DNA of 32,327 nucleotides, from positions 1-32,327 of the forward strand of contig NZ_AVFK01000055.1 of the NCBI RefSeq assembly GCF_000936425.1. Reading direction: 5' to 3'. A program made the translations under genes and the position numbers. Each line of letters opens with the position of its first letter. The stretch's first letter is position 1. This document shows, piece by piece, positions 1 through 8,737 of this stretch. This DNA is from Skermanella aerolata KACC 11604 (GTDB taxonomy: Bacteria; Pseudomonadota; Alphaproteobacteria; Azospirillales; Azospirillaceae). The notes beneath the pieces are model-generated. The model did not search any database. It was given only the letters and a program-made list of their open reading frames with translations, and was not told the origin of the DNA.

Positions 1-2
1 TC

Positions 3-2423
3 AAGTCGGCACCCGACTACGAGAAACCTGCCGACAGCGGCGGCGACAATGTTTATGACCTGACCGTCACCGCCACCGGGGCCAACGGCCAGGACACCCA
101 GGACATTGCCATCACGGTCACCAACGTGCTCGAGGGCGCGGCACCGACCATCACCTCGGGAGAGCTGACCCGTGACAGCACGCCGGCCATAACCGGCACC
201 GCCACCGTGGGCTCCGTCGTCACCATTGCGGTCGCGGGGGCGACCTACGCCGTCACCGCCATCGACGGCACCTGGACCCTCGAGCTGGGAGCCGCAGTGC
301 CGCTTGCCGGAACCCTGGCGCTCAATCCAAACGGCGCCAACACCGTTTCGGTGAACGCCGCCGATACTGGCATCGCTCCTGTTATCCGGACGCTGACCAT
401 CGACACCATTGCCCCGACCGTAGCGATCACCTCGGGAGTTCGGACCAGCGACAGCACTCCGGTCATCACCGGCACCGCCGAGGCCGGCGCCACCGTCTCG
501 ATTGCGGTCGCAGGGGCGACCTACTCCGTCATGCCCGTCAACGGCAGCTGGAGTCTTGATTTGGGAACCGCCTCGGCGACCAGCGGTATCCTGGCGCTGA
601 ACGCCGGGGGCGCCAACAACGTCTCGGTGAGCGCCACCGACGCGGCCGGCAACATCGCTATCACCACTCAAACGCTGACCATCGATACCTTACCGCCCCC
701 GGTCGTGACGCCCCCGGTTGTGACGCCTCCGGTCGTGATGCCCCCCGTCGTGACGCCCCCGGTCGTGACGCCCCCGATCGTGACGCCTCCGGTTACGACC
801 ACCATCGACGGCGTGCAGGTTCAAACAGCAACTGTCAGGAACACCGACGGTTCAGTGTCTCAGAGCGTAACCATCCCGGTCATTACCGCCGGTCGTCAGG
901 AGCAGGCCGGTGACAATACGGTGGCCGACATTCCGCTGGTCCATTCCGCCGCAGGGACCAGCCTTCTGGCAGCACAGGTGCCAACCGGCCTGGGACTCCA
1001 GGTCACCGGCTCGACCGTACCGAAAGCGCCCGATGCCTCGCTCACCGACCTGATCCGGGAAATCAGGGCACACACCGAGCCTGGCTCGGCCGACCAGACA
1101 GCACTGACGGAGGTTGGCTCGGACTTCCTGGTCAGCCTGCCGGCCAACACGCCGGTGCTGGTGCAGACGATCGTTCTGACAGCAGCTCCAGGCAGCGACG
1201 CTCCGGCCCAGCCATTGGTCATCAGTGGTGCGCCGGCCGCGCCCGGAAATCTCCATACCGCGCTGGTCGTTGACGCCCGCGCGCTGCCGCCAGGATCGGA
1301 GATCCAGCTGCAGAACGTCGACTTTGCGAGCATCATCGGAGCGGTCAAGGTAACGGGCGGTAATGGTTCCCAGGTCGCCTGGGGCGACGGCTCCAGCCAG
1401 ACCATTATTCTGGGCGCCGATGACGACGTGCTTCACGGCGGTGCCGGCAATGACATTGTGGGCAGCGCCGGCGGCAACGACCGGATCTTCGGCGATGAGG
1501 GCAATGACACCGTCTTCGGCGGCGCAGGCAATGACTTCATCGACGGCGGCACAGGCCGCGATACCCTGGTGCTGACCGGCGCGGTGCGCGGCGACTACAC
1601 GGTACGGATCGAGAACGGCAGGACCGTGTTCAGCCATCGCGACGGCGGAGCGGACGGCACAGACACCGTGGCCGGCGTCGAGACGGTTCGGTTCTCCGGT
1701 CATGATTTCAGCTCGGAGACGGCGGTCGACCGCCTCTATGAAGCGCTGCTGAACCGCACCCCCGACACCGCGGGCAAAGCCCACTGGATGGAGGCGATCG
1801 GACAGGGCATGTCGATGCGGGATGTCGCCAGCCAGATCCTGGAGTCAGCGGAGGCCACCAGTCTCCACGGCTCCCTGACTGAGGGACAATTTACCGACAT
1901 GCTCTATCGCACCGTTCTTCACCGGGCAGGAGACGGCAGCGGCAAAACCGGTTGGGAGGACTTCCTGAAGGGCGGCGGTGCCAGGACCGACATGGTCCTC
2001 GCATTCGTCAACTCCGACGAGAAGATGGCATCAGAAGGAACCCTGGTCGATTTCAACACGAGCGAGGTTGCCACCCTTGTTCGCCTTTACGGAACAATGC
2101 TCGGCCGCCTGCCGGACGAGGCCGGCATCAACTCCTTCATCTCGCACCATGAAGCGGGCCTCTCGCTTGCCGACATCGCTGACGTCTTCGTCGGCTCGGG
2201 TGAGGCGCGTCAGCTCCACGGCGACATGACCGACGAGCAGTATGTCGATATGCTCTACCGCGAGGGTCTTGGCCGCGAGGCGGACGAAGGGGGCCGGGCC
2301 GGCTGGTTGAATGGTCTCGGGAGCGGAGCGCTTGACCGCGGCGATATCCTGCTGAGCATCGCCGACTCAGCGGAAATGATGAAACTGGTGGGCGTTATCG
2401 ACACCTCGATCGCGATAGCGTGA
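3..2423 (+). CDS. RTX/DUF4214 surface adhesin-like protein, 5' partial
   Basis: The frame is open from the first bases of the window, so the gene begins upstream; the GTG at 126 is internal. In order: the end of a cadherin-like domain (motif DLTVTATGANGQDTQDIAI, about nt 57-120); two bacterial Ig-like repeats (about 147-420 and 420-690, each with the pattern DSTPxITGTA...VAGATY); a PPVVT linker (696-800); a unique beta-rich stretch; RTX nonapeptides of the GGxGNDxx type (about 1410-1560); then four DUF4214-type helical units (about 1725-2400, motif LYxxxLxRxPDxxG). The RTX repeats bind calcium and mark type I secretion substrates. The C-terminal part from about 1555 is clearly paralogous to the end of the giant peroxidase at 8738-17230 (shared pattern DYxxRxENGxxVFSHxxGG). 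Role is probably surface adhesion or matrix; the specific function is unknown. No type I secretion genes are visible. Confidence 0.85.
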   Translation, partial: KSAPDYEKPADSGGDNVYDLTVTATGANGQDTQDIAITVTNVLEGAAPTITSGELTRDSTPAITGTATVGSVVTIAVAGATYAVTAIDGTWTLELGAAVPLAGTLALNPNGANTVSVNAADTGIAPVIRTLTIDTIAPTVAITSGVRTSDSTPVITGTAEAGATVSIAVAGATYSVMPVNGSWSLDLGTASATSGILALNAGGANNVSVSATDAAGNIAITTQTLTIDTLPPPVVTPPVVTPPVVMPPVVTPPVVTPPIVTPPVTTTIDGVQVQTATVRNTDGSVSQSVTIPVITAGRQEQAGDNTVADIPLVHSAAGTSLLAAQVPTGLGLQVTGSTVPKAPDASLTDLIREIRAHTEPGSADQTALTEVGSDFLVSLPANTPVLVQTIVLTAAPGSDAPAQPLVISGAPAAPGNLHTALVVDARALPPGSEIQLQNVDFASIIGAVKVTGGNGSQVAWGDGSSQTIILGADDDVLHGGAGNDIVGSAGGNDRIFGDEGNDTVFGGAGNDFIDGGTGRDTLVLTGAVRGDYTVRIENGRTVFSHRDGGADGTDTVAGVETVRFSGHDFSSETAVDRLYEALLNRTPDTAGKAHWMEAIGQGMSMRDVASQILESAEATSLHGSLTEGQFTDMLYRTVLHRAGDGSGKTGWEDFLKGGGARTDMVLAFVNSDEKMASEGTLVDFNTSEVATLVRLYGTMLGRLPDEAGINSFISHHEAGLSLADIADVFVGSGEARQLHGDMTDEQYVDMLYREGLGREADEGGRAGWLNGLGSGALDRGDILLSIADSAEMMKLVGVIDTSIAIA
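696..800 (+). repeat. PPVVT-coding 15-bp tandem repeat
   Basis: Seven consecutive 15-nt units coding PPVVT (variants PPVVM, PPIVT, PPVTT) separate the Ig-like part from the rest of the protein. This looks like an extended proline-rich spacer. The units differ mainly at third codon positions. Confidence 0.9.
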
Positions 2424-2814
2424 TACCCGGTACGGCCCTGGCGGGAGAGCTCTCCTGCCTTGCGTCGATCTTGTGAAAAACCCGTCCCCGCACCCTGGGA
2501 ACGGTCGGGCAAGGCACCGGGTGCGGGTCTTCCACCCCCGGTGCCGCCATCGAGCAAAATACCACCCCTGTCAAATCAGGTAATATGCCCGCTCTTCATG
2601 CGCCTAGACCTAATGCATAGAAAACATCAAGCCACGTATCACTGTAAGACAATGCAAACCCTAAAGTGTCAGTCTCCGTCACTCAGTATCAAGTTCAAGC
2701 ATCAGGGAGATTATCAGGTTATCAATCATCATCTCCTATTCTGAACTTCCCAATTCCGCACCCTTCGCCACCAGAATTTAATTTACGCAAAGCAGCATCT
2801 AGGAGTTATGCATC
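2424..2814. other. Intergenic region, no gene seen
   Basis: 391 nt between the adhesin-like gene and the exported protein. The first 130 nt are GC-rich and hold two inverted repeats; from about 2570 the DNA becomes AT-richer, consistent with a promoter region for the gene at 2815. I could not place -35/-10 boxes with confidence. The short open frame at 2460-2744 has no coding character. Confidence 0.6.
2487..2527 (+). terminator. Possible terminator hairpin after adhesin-like gene
   Basis: A 9-bp perfect inverted repeat (CCCGCACCC at 2487-2495, GGGTGCGGG at 2519-2527) encloses a 23-nt loop, 60 nt past the stop codon. There is no clear T-tract. A shorter GC-rich near-palindrome (GGCGGGAGAGCTCTCCTGCC) lies just before it, from about 2440. 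Confidence 0.35.
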
Positions 2815-3906
2815 TTGCGCGATCTAAGAAATGTAATGCTTGCGACTAGCGTCGCCCTGTCTGCGGCTCTTCTGTCGACGACGGTCCTGATGCCGTCCAG
2901 CACCGCCTTTGCCCAAGCGCAACCCGCTCCGCAGCCTGTTGAGATCGAGGGCGAGATACAGGGTTTCAGGACGCTCAATGTCGGCACTCCCCTGGAAGTC
3001 AAGCAGCTGAAGGTTATGGGTGTGTGGGTCAATATCCTGCCGCCGACCTCCATTTCGCTGGGCACATCGATCACGAGTGTTTCCGGTGACCTCACAATTG
3101 CGGATCTGATGAGCATCAAACCCATCCCGGGTTTCGACAAGGGTCCGGGCTTCATCGGCGGAACGGGGATCGTTACCGGGACGAGCGATCAGTTCGGCAA
3201 TGTCATGGCCGAAACTATATTCGCCGACACTGCTGAAAACGTTCTGCTCGGAACCGTTCGGAACAACATCGGCACCGGCGACAACACGACCTTCGATATT
3301 GAAGGCAGTCCTGTCGTCCTTCTGCCAAGCAGCGCCACGGGTGACAGCTATCCTCCCATGCCCAAGAATGCCAACGGCACGCACCCGCTGTTCGACGCGC
3401 GCTACAAGGGCAAGCCGCTGATGAACGCCTATGGGTTTGCAATCAAGCCCTCGACGATTCCCGTGGGCACCTTTATCGCTGCCGAGGGCTATCTGAGCAA
3501 GTCGCTGGGGAAGTTTCTGGCTTTCAGCATCGAAGCTGACGCCGGGGAACTGGTTAACAAGGACAGCCCTGCCATCAGCATCCAGAGAGCGCAATGCCGG
3601 GAGCGGGACGCGAACACGATCGACCTCGAGGTGCGCGGCAGCATCTACAACCCGACCGTGACGCCGCCGACCGCCGGGGCGACAGGTGCGGTCGGCATCT
3701 TCAAGCCCGCGACCACTAAAGGTGCTGCAAACACCAACTACGGAACGGAGCAGGCCGTTGCCGACGTGGACCAATTCGGTATCTATGATTTCGATGCGCG
3801 GATCGCCACGACCCAGGGCTGTCCTCTCAAGGTCCGCGCTCAGTACGCCGTCAACGGCAGGACCTACATGGCCCCAATGACCGACGTCGAAATTCGGATA
3901 GACTGA
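2815..3906 (+). CDS. Exported protein of unknown function
   Basis: 363 aa. The start is TTG at 2815: a stop (TAG at 2800) blocks the frame upstream, and AGGAG at 2801-2805 gives a 9-nt spacing. The ATG at 2836 is a possible alternative but has no better ribosome site. The N-terminus is a typical Sec signal peptide (charged RDLR, a hydrophobic run to about residue 28, AxA-type cleavage after STAFAQA). The mature part is beta-rich with no transmembrane segments. Two cysteines (in QCRERD and GCPLK) could form a disulfide, which fits a periplasmic or outer-surface protein. I do not recognise the family. A hairpin follows directly, so it is probably monocistronic. Confidence 0.8.
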   Translation: MRDLRNVMLATSVALSAALLSTTVLMPSSTAFAQAQPAPQPVEIEGEIQGFRTLNVGTPLEVKQLKVMGVWVNILPPTSISLGTSITSVSGDLTIADLMSIKPIPGFDKGPGFIGGTGIVTGTSDQFGNVMAETIFADTAENVLLGTVRNNIGTGDNTTFDIEGSPVVLLPSSATGDSYPPMPKNANGTHPLFDARYKGKPLMNAYGFAIKPSTIPVGTFIAAEGYLSKSLGKFLAFSIEADAGELVNKDSPAISIQRAQCRERDANTIDLEVRGSIYNPTVTPPTAGATGAVGIFKPATTKGAANTNYGTEQAVADVDQFGIYDFDARIATTQGCPLKVRAQYAVNGRTYMAPMTDVEIRID

Positions 3907-3919
3907 TGCGATAGAAGAA

Positions 3920-3948
3920 GCCGCTTCCGGGACGTGCCTGGAAGCGGC
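3920..3948 (+). terminator. Terminator-like hairpin after exported protein
   Basis: A perfect 9-bp stem (GCCGCTTCC / GGAAGCGGC) with an 11-nt loop, 14 nt past the stop codon. It has no T-tract. Confidence 0.5.
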
Positions 3949-3959
3949 GCACTGCCGCC

Positions 3960-4440
3960 AACTACTGTCTGATTGGAAGACCGTTGATATTTTGGCCATG
4001 GCGAACAGGTTGCCGGTATTCGCCGGGTAGCAGCTTGTCGTATGGATCAGGAGAATACCACGAACGACTCCCGGCAAGCCTATGCGGCTCTGCCAGGAGT
4101 TTAACGCCTTCGGCGTTGTCTGAAGACCCGCGTTTCGGTTCACGCAGAAAGACATCTGCGCGCCCTTGACCGCCCAGCCTTTTCCGTGTGGTTTCCGTTG
4201 CCGTTTGGTGGGCGCCAAAAATTCTCAGACCCGACCGAGCATGTACCGGGAGCTGGCGGCATCGCGCTGTTCGCGATAACCGCTGCCCGTGCAGACATGA
4301 ACCCGGTCGGATAATTCCTTTTTCGCACGCGCTCCGCACCTCGGACAGTGCTGGCTCGGCGCCGCGCGTTTCGTCTCCAGCTTGATGACTGACGTGCGAC
4401 CCAGCTTCTTCCGCTACGATCGCAAGCCTCGGTGAACACT
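3960..4440 (-). pseudogene. Decayed 3' end of a tnpB (second lineage)
   Basis: Read on the minus strand in shifting frames, this contains a TnpB-type zinc-finger end: KRAAPSQHCPRCG, then KKELSDRVHVC, then a damaged second knuckle (CTGSGY where CxxCG is expected) and RDAAS, followed by a stop and a tail with NRNAGLQTTPKALNS. The upstream RuvC part is missing. The sequence differs from the zinc-finger end of the neighbouring relic at 4448, so this is the remnant of a separate IS1341-like element. Boundaries are approximate. Confidence 0.55.
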
Positions 4441-5034
4441 TTCCTCCCTAACGGGACGAGCTTCCAGCTTCATTGGGACGTGCGGATCGAGAAGCGAGCT
4501 TCTTTCTCCGACTGATCGTCCCTCGACTGGCAGCAGCGGTCGTTCCAACCGCCAACAGGCGCAAACCTTCGTCGCGGATATCCCTTGCGGCATTGAAGTC
4601 CCGGTTATGGGAAGCGCCGCAATGCGAGCAGGTCCACTGCCGGACATCCAGACCCATCGTGTCGCGGACGTGTCCGCAGGCGGAGCATGCCTTGCTGGAC
4701 GGGAACCAGCGGTCCGTCCTGACAAACGCTTTCCCCTCGCGCCCGCACTTGTATTCGATGAAGCGGATGAGCGTGCCCTATCCGGCGTCGGAGATGGCCT
4801 TGGCCGGAGTGGGGTTCTTCACCATGCTTTTGACATGCAGGTCTTCGACGATGACGACTTGGTTCTAATCGACAAGGCGCCGGGACAGCTTGTGCAGGTG
4901 GTCGCGTCGAGCGTCGGTGGCACGCTGATGGACGCGGGAGACAAGGCGGCGTGCCTTGGCCCGGCGGTTGGAGCCTTTCACTGCGCGCGCCAGCTTAACG
5001 CTGCTTGCGCTTCAAGTTGCGCTCCACCTCCCTG

Positions 5035-5050
5035 AGAAGCTGTTCGTAGA
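5035..5050 (+). repeat. IS5-family terminal inverted repeat, left
   Basis: AGAAGCTGTTCGTAGA matches the reverse complement of 6035-6050 (AGAATCTGTTCGTAGA) at 15 of 16 positions. Similarity continues weakly inward. Confidence 0.7.
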
Positions 5051-5052
5051 CG

Positions 5053-5916
5053 TCAGGCACTGACCTCCTCGATCACCAAGCGCTTCAGGTGCCTGGCGAG
5101 GATGGAAACGAAGGCGATCTCGACGAAAGCGACGAGATGCTCCTTCGTCCGCTCGAAGATCGTGTTCAACCGCCGGTAATTGGCAACCCAGGCAAAGGAG
5201 CGCTCCACCACCCAGCAGATCCCGGCTGGGAGGAACTTGCCATCACAGCCGCGAGCGACGGGCTCGACGGTGATACCGAGCTTCCGGCCGGCTTTGGCCA
5301 AACGCTTGCCCCGGTAGCCGAGGTCGCCCAGTGCCGATCCCCGGAAACCTTTGCCGGAGAGTTCGCGGAGCACCGGGATGATCCCTTTCGTATCATGCAC
5401 GTTGGCTGGCGAGACGTCGATCGCCAGCGGGATGCCGTACTTGTCGACACCCAGGTGAACCTTGACGCCGTTGATCTTCTTGCCTCCATCGAAGCCACGG
5501 CCAAAGCAGCTTGGGGCCGACCTGCAGGATCGGCTGTCGATCACGACAGCACTTGGCTCGGCCTTGTCGCCGCAGGCCAGCCGCCAGGTCCGGCGCAGCC
5601 GGTCGAGCAGGCGGCGCCAGACGCCGAGCCGGGTCCAGCGGGCGAACAGGGTGAACAGCGTGTTGAACGGGATGTCCGACAGCTGGCCGATCGCGCGCCA
5701 CTGCATGCCGCAGAAGCACAGGCACCAGATCGCCATGATCGCCTTGCGCAGTGCTGCTCCAGCCAGCGCCGGCTTCGGTCCGGAACGCGTCGGCTTCGCG
5801 CCGTCCGCCTCCATCGCTGCGAGTTCCACCAGAACCTCGTCCACGAAGGCGTCCACGTCGGCGAAGACATCCCAGGATGCCGGAGAAGTCTTTGCGGTTC
5901 TGACGGCGGTACCCAT
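5053..5916 (-). CDS. IS5-family DDE transposase
   Basis: 287 aa, about the usual length for this family. An N-terminal DUF4096-like region (residues about 40-105, including CGMQWRAIGQ and TLFTLFARW) is followed by the DDE domain: D127 in VVIDSRS, GFDGGKKINGVKVHLGVD, D198 in LGDLGYRG, and E238 in WVVERSFAW. It catalyses cut-and-paste transposition of the element that interrupts tnpB. The frame is continuous, whereas some relatives split it into two frameshifted ORFs. It looks intact and potentially active. Confidence 0.88.
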   Translation of the reverse strand: MGTAVRTAKTSPASWDVFADVDAFVDEVLVELAAMEADGAKPTRSGPKPALAGAALRKAIMAIWCLCFCGMQWRAIGQLSDIPFNTLFTLFARWTRLGVWRRLLDRLRRTWRLACGDKAEPSAVVIDSRSCRSAPSCFGRGFDGGKKINGVKVHLGVDKYGIPLAIDVSPANVHDTKGIIPVLRELSGKGFRGSALGDLGYRGKRLAKAGRKLGITVEPVARGCDGKFLPAGICWVVERSFAWVANYRRLNTIFERTKEHLVAFVEIAFVSILARHLKRLVIEEVSA

Positions 5917-6034
5917 ATGCTGCTAATCCGGCGACTGTTGATGACGGCCCCGGACATAGCCCTTCAACCTCCCATGCGTCAGCACTCTTTCAGCTCAAAG
6001 TAGCATCCCGCTCAGCACAGGGTGGCACGCCCTA

Positions 6035-6050
6035 TCTACGAACAGATTCT
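6035..6050 (-). repeat. IS5-family terminal inverted repeat, right
   Basis: TCTACGAACAGATTCT is the inverted partner of 5035-5050, with one mismatch. It abuts the TNPRH codons of the interrupted tnpB. Confidence 0.7.
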
Positions 6051-6781
6051 GATATGGCGGGGGTTAGTAAACTTCGATCCGTCACTGGTCACCGCCAGAT
6101 CGACCAGGCCTACGTCGATCCCGAGAGTCTTGCCCGCCGTGCTGACGGACGGCATCGGCAGTCCGGTGTCGGTCAGGATGGCCGCATGGAACTGACCGCA
6201 GGCATTACGGCTGATCGTCACCGTCTTGAACTTGCCGACAATACCGCGGTGAACGATGCCCTTCACCCAGCCAACCTTTGGCAGGTAAATGTGGTTGCCC
6301 TCCAGCTTGGCTCGCTGGGGATACTGGATCGACCGGCGGCCGTGCTTGGACTTGAAGCGCGGATACCGGACGCGCCGGGCAAAGAAACCATCGAAGGCCA
6401 GGGCCAGGTTCTGAAGCGACTGCTGAAGAACCTGGCTGTCCGCCTCCTTCAGCCACTCGAACTCCTGCTTCAGCCCGGGCAGGCGAACAGCCAGGGCATG
6501 GTAGCTCAAGCTTTTGCCGGCTTCCCGGCAGGTTTGCTGCGTCAAGGCAAGAGCATTGTTGAACCCCCAGCGCGCGCACCCGAACTGAACAGCAAGCTTC
6601 TGCTGCTGGTCCGGTGTCGGGTAGAGCCCGATGCGGGTTGTCTCCAACATAGTGTTAGACATAGCGCGGCCTGTGGCCGCAACCAAAGGCGGCTACCCCG
6701 TTGCGGCCCGGATTTGACTTGCGGAGACAGGATCTCCAACCTGACGAGCAGGTGAACCACCGCGACGGCCTCAGGGTAGCC

Positions 6782-8350
6782 ATGAACAGTTTCCTCGAAC
6801 TGCACGGCCTGTCAATCTCTGGAACGATCAACACATTTGACCGGGTGATCTTCAAGGGACACCTCAACGGCTTCTTTCCCGATGGGGCGTTCGGCCGCTA
6901 CCTGTCACGGCGGGGGATTTTGCTGAAGGACGCCGGGCGGTTCTTCGAGGCCGAGACGCAGCGGATCCGGGATCATGTCGTATCGCTCGCAGCGGCGGCA
7001 GGGCGGCCGGTCGAGTACCTGGCGGGATCCAGCACGCATCGTTCGGGCATGTCGAAAGAAGCTCGAGCGCGGGCGATTGCCGAGCGCGATGGGGTGACGG
7101 AAGGGCTGGTCTGCGTACTGTCGGTAGTCGAGCCCTGCCGCTCGTTCGCGGTCGCGCCCAACCGGCAGACCCGGCGCCTGGAGGTGGTCCGCCGACCGCG
7201 CAAGTGCCTGCACTATTACCTGTATCTGATCAATCCCGAATTCGGCTGGATGCACCTGCGCCTGCAGACCTGGGCACCCTTCGAGATCCAGATCTACGTC
7301 AACGGTCGGGAGTGGCTGGCGCGGCAGATGGATCAGGCCGGCATCCGGTATCGGCGCAGTGACAACAAGATCACGCAGGTCGATGACTTCGGGCCGATCA
7401 CGGCGCTGTGCGAGCGGTTCGCCCACACCGACTGGCCGCCGGTCCTGGAGCGCCAGGCAACCTTGGTCAATCCGCTGCTACCCGACATCGAACGCGCCGG
7501 CTTCCCCGGCTACTGGTGGGTCATCGATCAATGCGAGTACGCCAGCGATGTCCTGTTCACCGACCGTGCCGCCCTGGAGGCGATCCAGGGCGATCTGGTA
7601 ACCGCTGCGGTCACTGCGCTGGGCGCCAGCGACGTTCTGCACTTCCTGGGGCGCAAGCCGCACCCGGCATTTGCCGGCGAGGTTACGATTGACAGCAAGA
7701 AACGTGCGCAAGGCTGCCGGGTGCGCTTCCGCCTCAAGGCCAACGCGGTTAAGTTCTACGATCATGCCAACGTGTTCCGGGTCGAGACGACCATCAACAA
7801 TCCGCGGGAATTTAAGGTGCTCCGCTCGCCGGAAGACGCGACGGACCGGCCGCCGCGGTGGTGTCCAATGACCAAGGGCGTCGCCAACTTCTGGCGCTAC
7901 GCCGAGGTGGCCCATGCCGCCAACGGTCGTCTCCTGAATACGCTGGCCCGCGTGCACCTCACGGGCGAGGCCACCCCTGAACTTGACGCGCTGTGCCGGC
8001 CCGGCACGGCAACAGGCCCCCGTGTCGCTGCCTTCAACCCGATCCATCCGGACACCGCCAACCTCTTCGCCGCGGTGCTGTCCGGCGACTTCACCATCAA
8101 CGGGTTCCGCAACCGGGACCTCCAGGGAAAACTCTATCCTGCCGCGGCCAAGGATGCCGCGGAAACCAAGCGGCGAACCCATCGTACCTCACGCCTGATT
8201 GCCAAGCTCCGCGGCCATGGCCTCATTACCCGAGTCAAGAACAGTCGGCTTTATCGCCTCACCGCCCGTGGTCTCAAGGCCATGTGGCCTGCCGTTCGCT
8301 TCCGTCGTATCGACTTTCCCAGCACCTTCCGGGAGGCTCAAGCCGCATAG
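6782..8350 (+). CDS. Uncharacterised 522-aa protein with C-terminal winged-helix-like region
   Basis: The ATG at 6782 was chosen because it begins the conserved-looking start MNSFLELHGLSISGTINTFD; the frame is open further upstream to 6701. The ribosome site is weak. I recognise the pattern (SGTIxxFDRVIxKGxL near the N-terminus; CLHYYLYLINPEFGWMHLR in the middle; KGVANFWRYAEV; a basic winged-helix-like C-terminus around RLIAKLRGHGLITR...YRLTARGLKAM) as a widespread uncharacterised family that recurs in unrelated genomes. I know of no assigned function. No DDE, RuvC, RT or recombinase motif is evident. It stands alone among transposon relics, which suggests a mobile or horizontally acquired gene. 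The wHTH suggests nucleic-acid binding. Confidence 0.8.
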   Translation: MNSFLELHGLSISGTINTFDRVIFKGHLNGFFPDGAFGRYLSRRGILLKDAGRFFEAETQRIRDHVVSLAAAAGRPVEYLAGSSTHRSGMSKEARARAIAERDGVTEGLVCVLSVVEPCRSFAVAPNRQTRRLEVVRRPRKCLHYYLYLINPEFGWMHLRLQTWAPFEIQIYVNGREWLARQMDQAGIRYRRSDNKITQVDDFGPITALCERFAHTDWPPVLERQATLVNPLLPDIERAGFPGYWWVIDQCEYASDVLFTDRAALEAIQGDLVTAAVTALGASDVLHFLGRKPHPAFAGEVTIDSKKRAQGCRVRFRLKANAVKFYDHANVFRVETTINNPREFKVLRSPEDATDRPPRWCPMTKGVANFWRYAEVAHAANGRLLNTLARVHLTGEATPELDALCRPGTATGPRVAAFNPIHPDTANLFAAVLSGDFTINGFRNRDLQGKLYPAAAKDAAETKRRTHRTSRLIAKLRGHGLITRVKNSRLYRLTARGLKAMWPAVRFRRIDFPSTFREAQAA

Positions 8351-8737
8351 AGACTTCCGCGCTCATGTCAATTCCTGGGGAGGAATTACATAGCAGGGCG
8401 CTGTCTAACGATCAACGCCGCGCCATAAAGTCCCTTCCCCGTTGGCGGATATCTGGCACCAAAATGGGTAGCAATTTTTGCCGCCATTTGGGTGGCGCAT
8501 AAACCAAAAACTATCCAACCGATTGGACTGATCATACCCCTATCAATTTGTGTAATCTGTGTCAAAGCTGGTTTAAAGTTTTTTTTATGAAGAGTTTTTG
8601 AGAATTTTAGCTAAGAACCTTCTTCTGGTCTGAGCTTATTATTACCTCAAGAATTCTCACGCGCATTACTGGCTTTACTTAAATAAAAAAGCTCATGCGT
8701 GAATAATCATCAAATTTTTATGATGGATGCTAAATAA
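8351..8737. other. AT-rich intergenic region upstream of the giant peroxidase
   Basis: No gene is seen. At 8455-8500 two imperfect direct copies (CACCAAAATGGGTAGCAA and CGCCATTTGGGTGGCGCA) resemble the repeated ends of IS21-like elements, possibly an IS remnant. From about 8515 the DNA is strikingly AT-rich compared with its surroundings and probably holds the promoter of the peroxidase gene. A stem could form between TCACGCGCAT (8657-8666) and ATGCGTGA (8695-8702), with a 2-nt bulge, just upstream of the start codon. Confidence 0.5.

Larger units (their letters stand above)
5035..6050. mobile_element. IS5-family insertion sequence inside the tnpB relic
   Basis: About 1016 bp bounded by imperfect terminal inverted repeats and carrying one DDE transposase gene on the minus strand. 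It sits exactly between the two halves of the tnpB relic. I could not identify a convincing target-site duplication, so the outermost 4-5 bases of each end are uncertain. Confidence 0.8.
4448..6662 (-). pseudogene. tnpB: tnpB (IS200/IS605 OrfB) split by an IS5-family insertion
   Basis: The N-terminal half (6662 down to 6051) begins MSNTMLETTRIGLYPTPDQQ and runs through the OrfB helix-turn-helix region to the RuvC-I motif LGIDVGLVDLAV, ending at TNPRH. The C-terminal half resumes below 5035 with REVERNLKRKQR and continues with ARAVKGSNRRAKARR, VVIVEDLHVKSMVKNPT, a zinc finger (CSACG...CSHCG) and NRDFNAARDI. Besides the IS, the C half has a frameshift near 4995-5000 and two in-frame TAG stops, at 4865-4867 and 4778-4780 (the second at a position where TnpB normally has Trp). 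The catalytic D, E and D motifs are otherwise preserved, so decay looks fairly recent. The start could also be the in-frame Met codons at 6686 or 6650. Confidence 0.85.

Noticed and set aside
126-128. GTG at 126 as the start of the first gene
   Set aside because: The same frame is open to the window edge and codes a recognisable cadherin-like domain end, so the gene starts upstream.
2824-4218. 464-codon minus-strand frame
   Set aside because: It is mostly antisense to the exported protein at 2815-3906; only its first part overlaps genuine tnpB relic sequence.
5089-6003. 304-codon plus-strand frame
   Set aside because: Antisense to the IS5-family transposase, which carries the DDE motifs.
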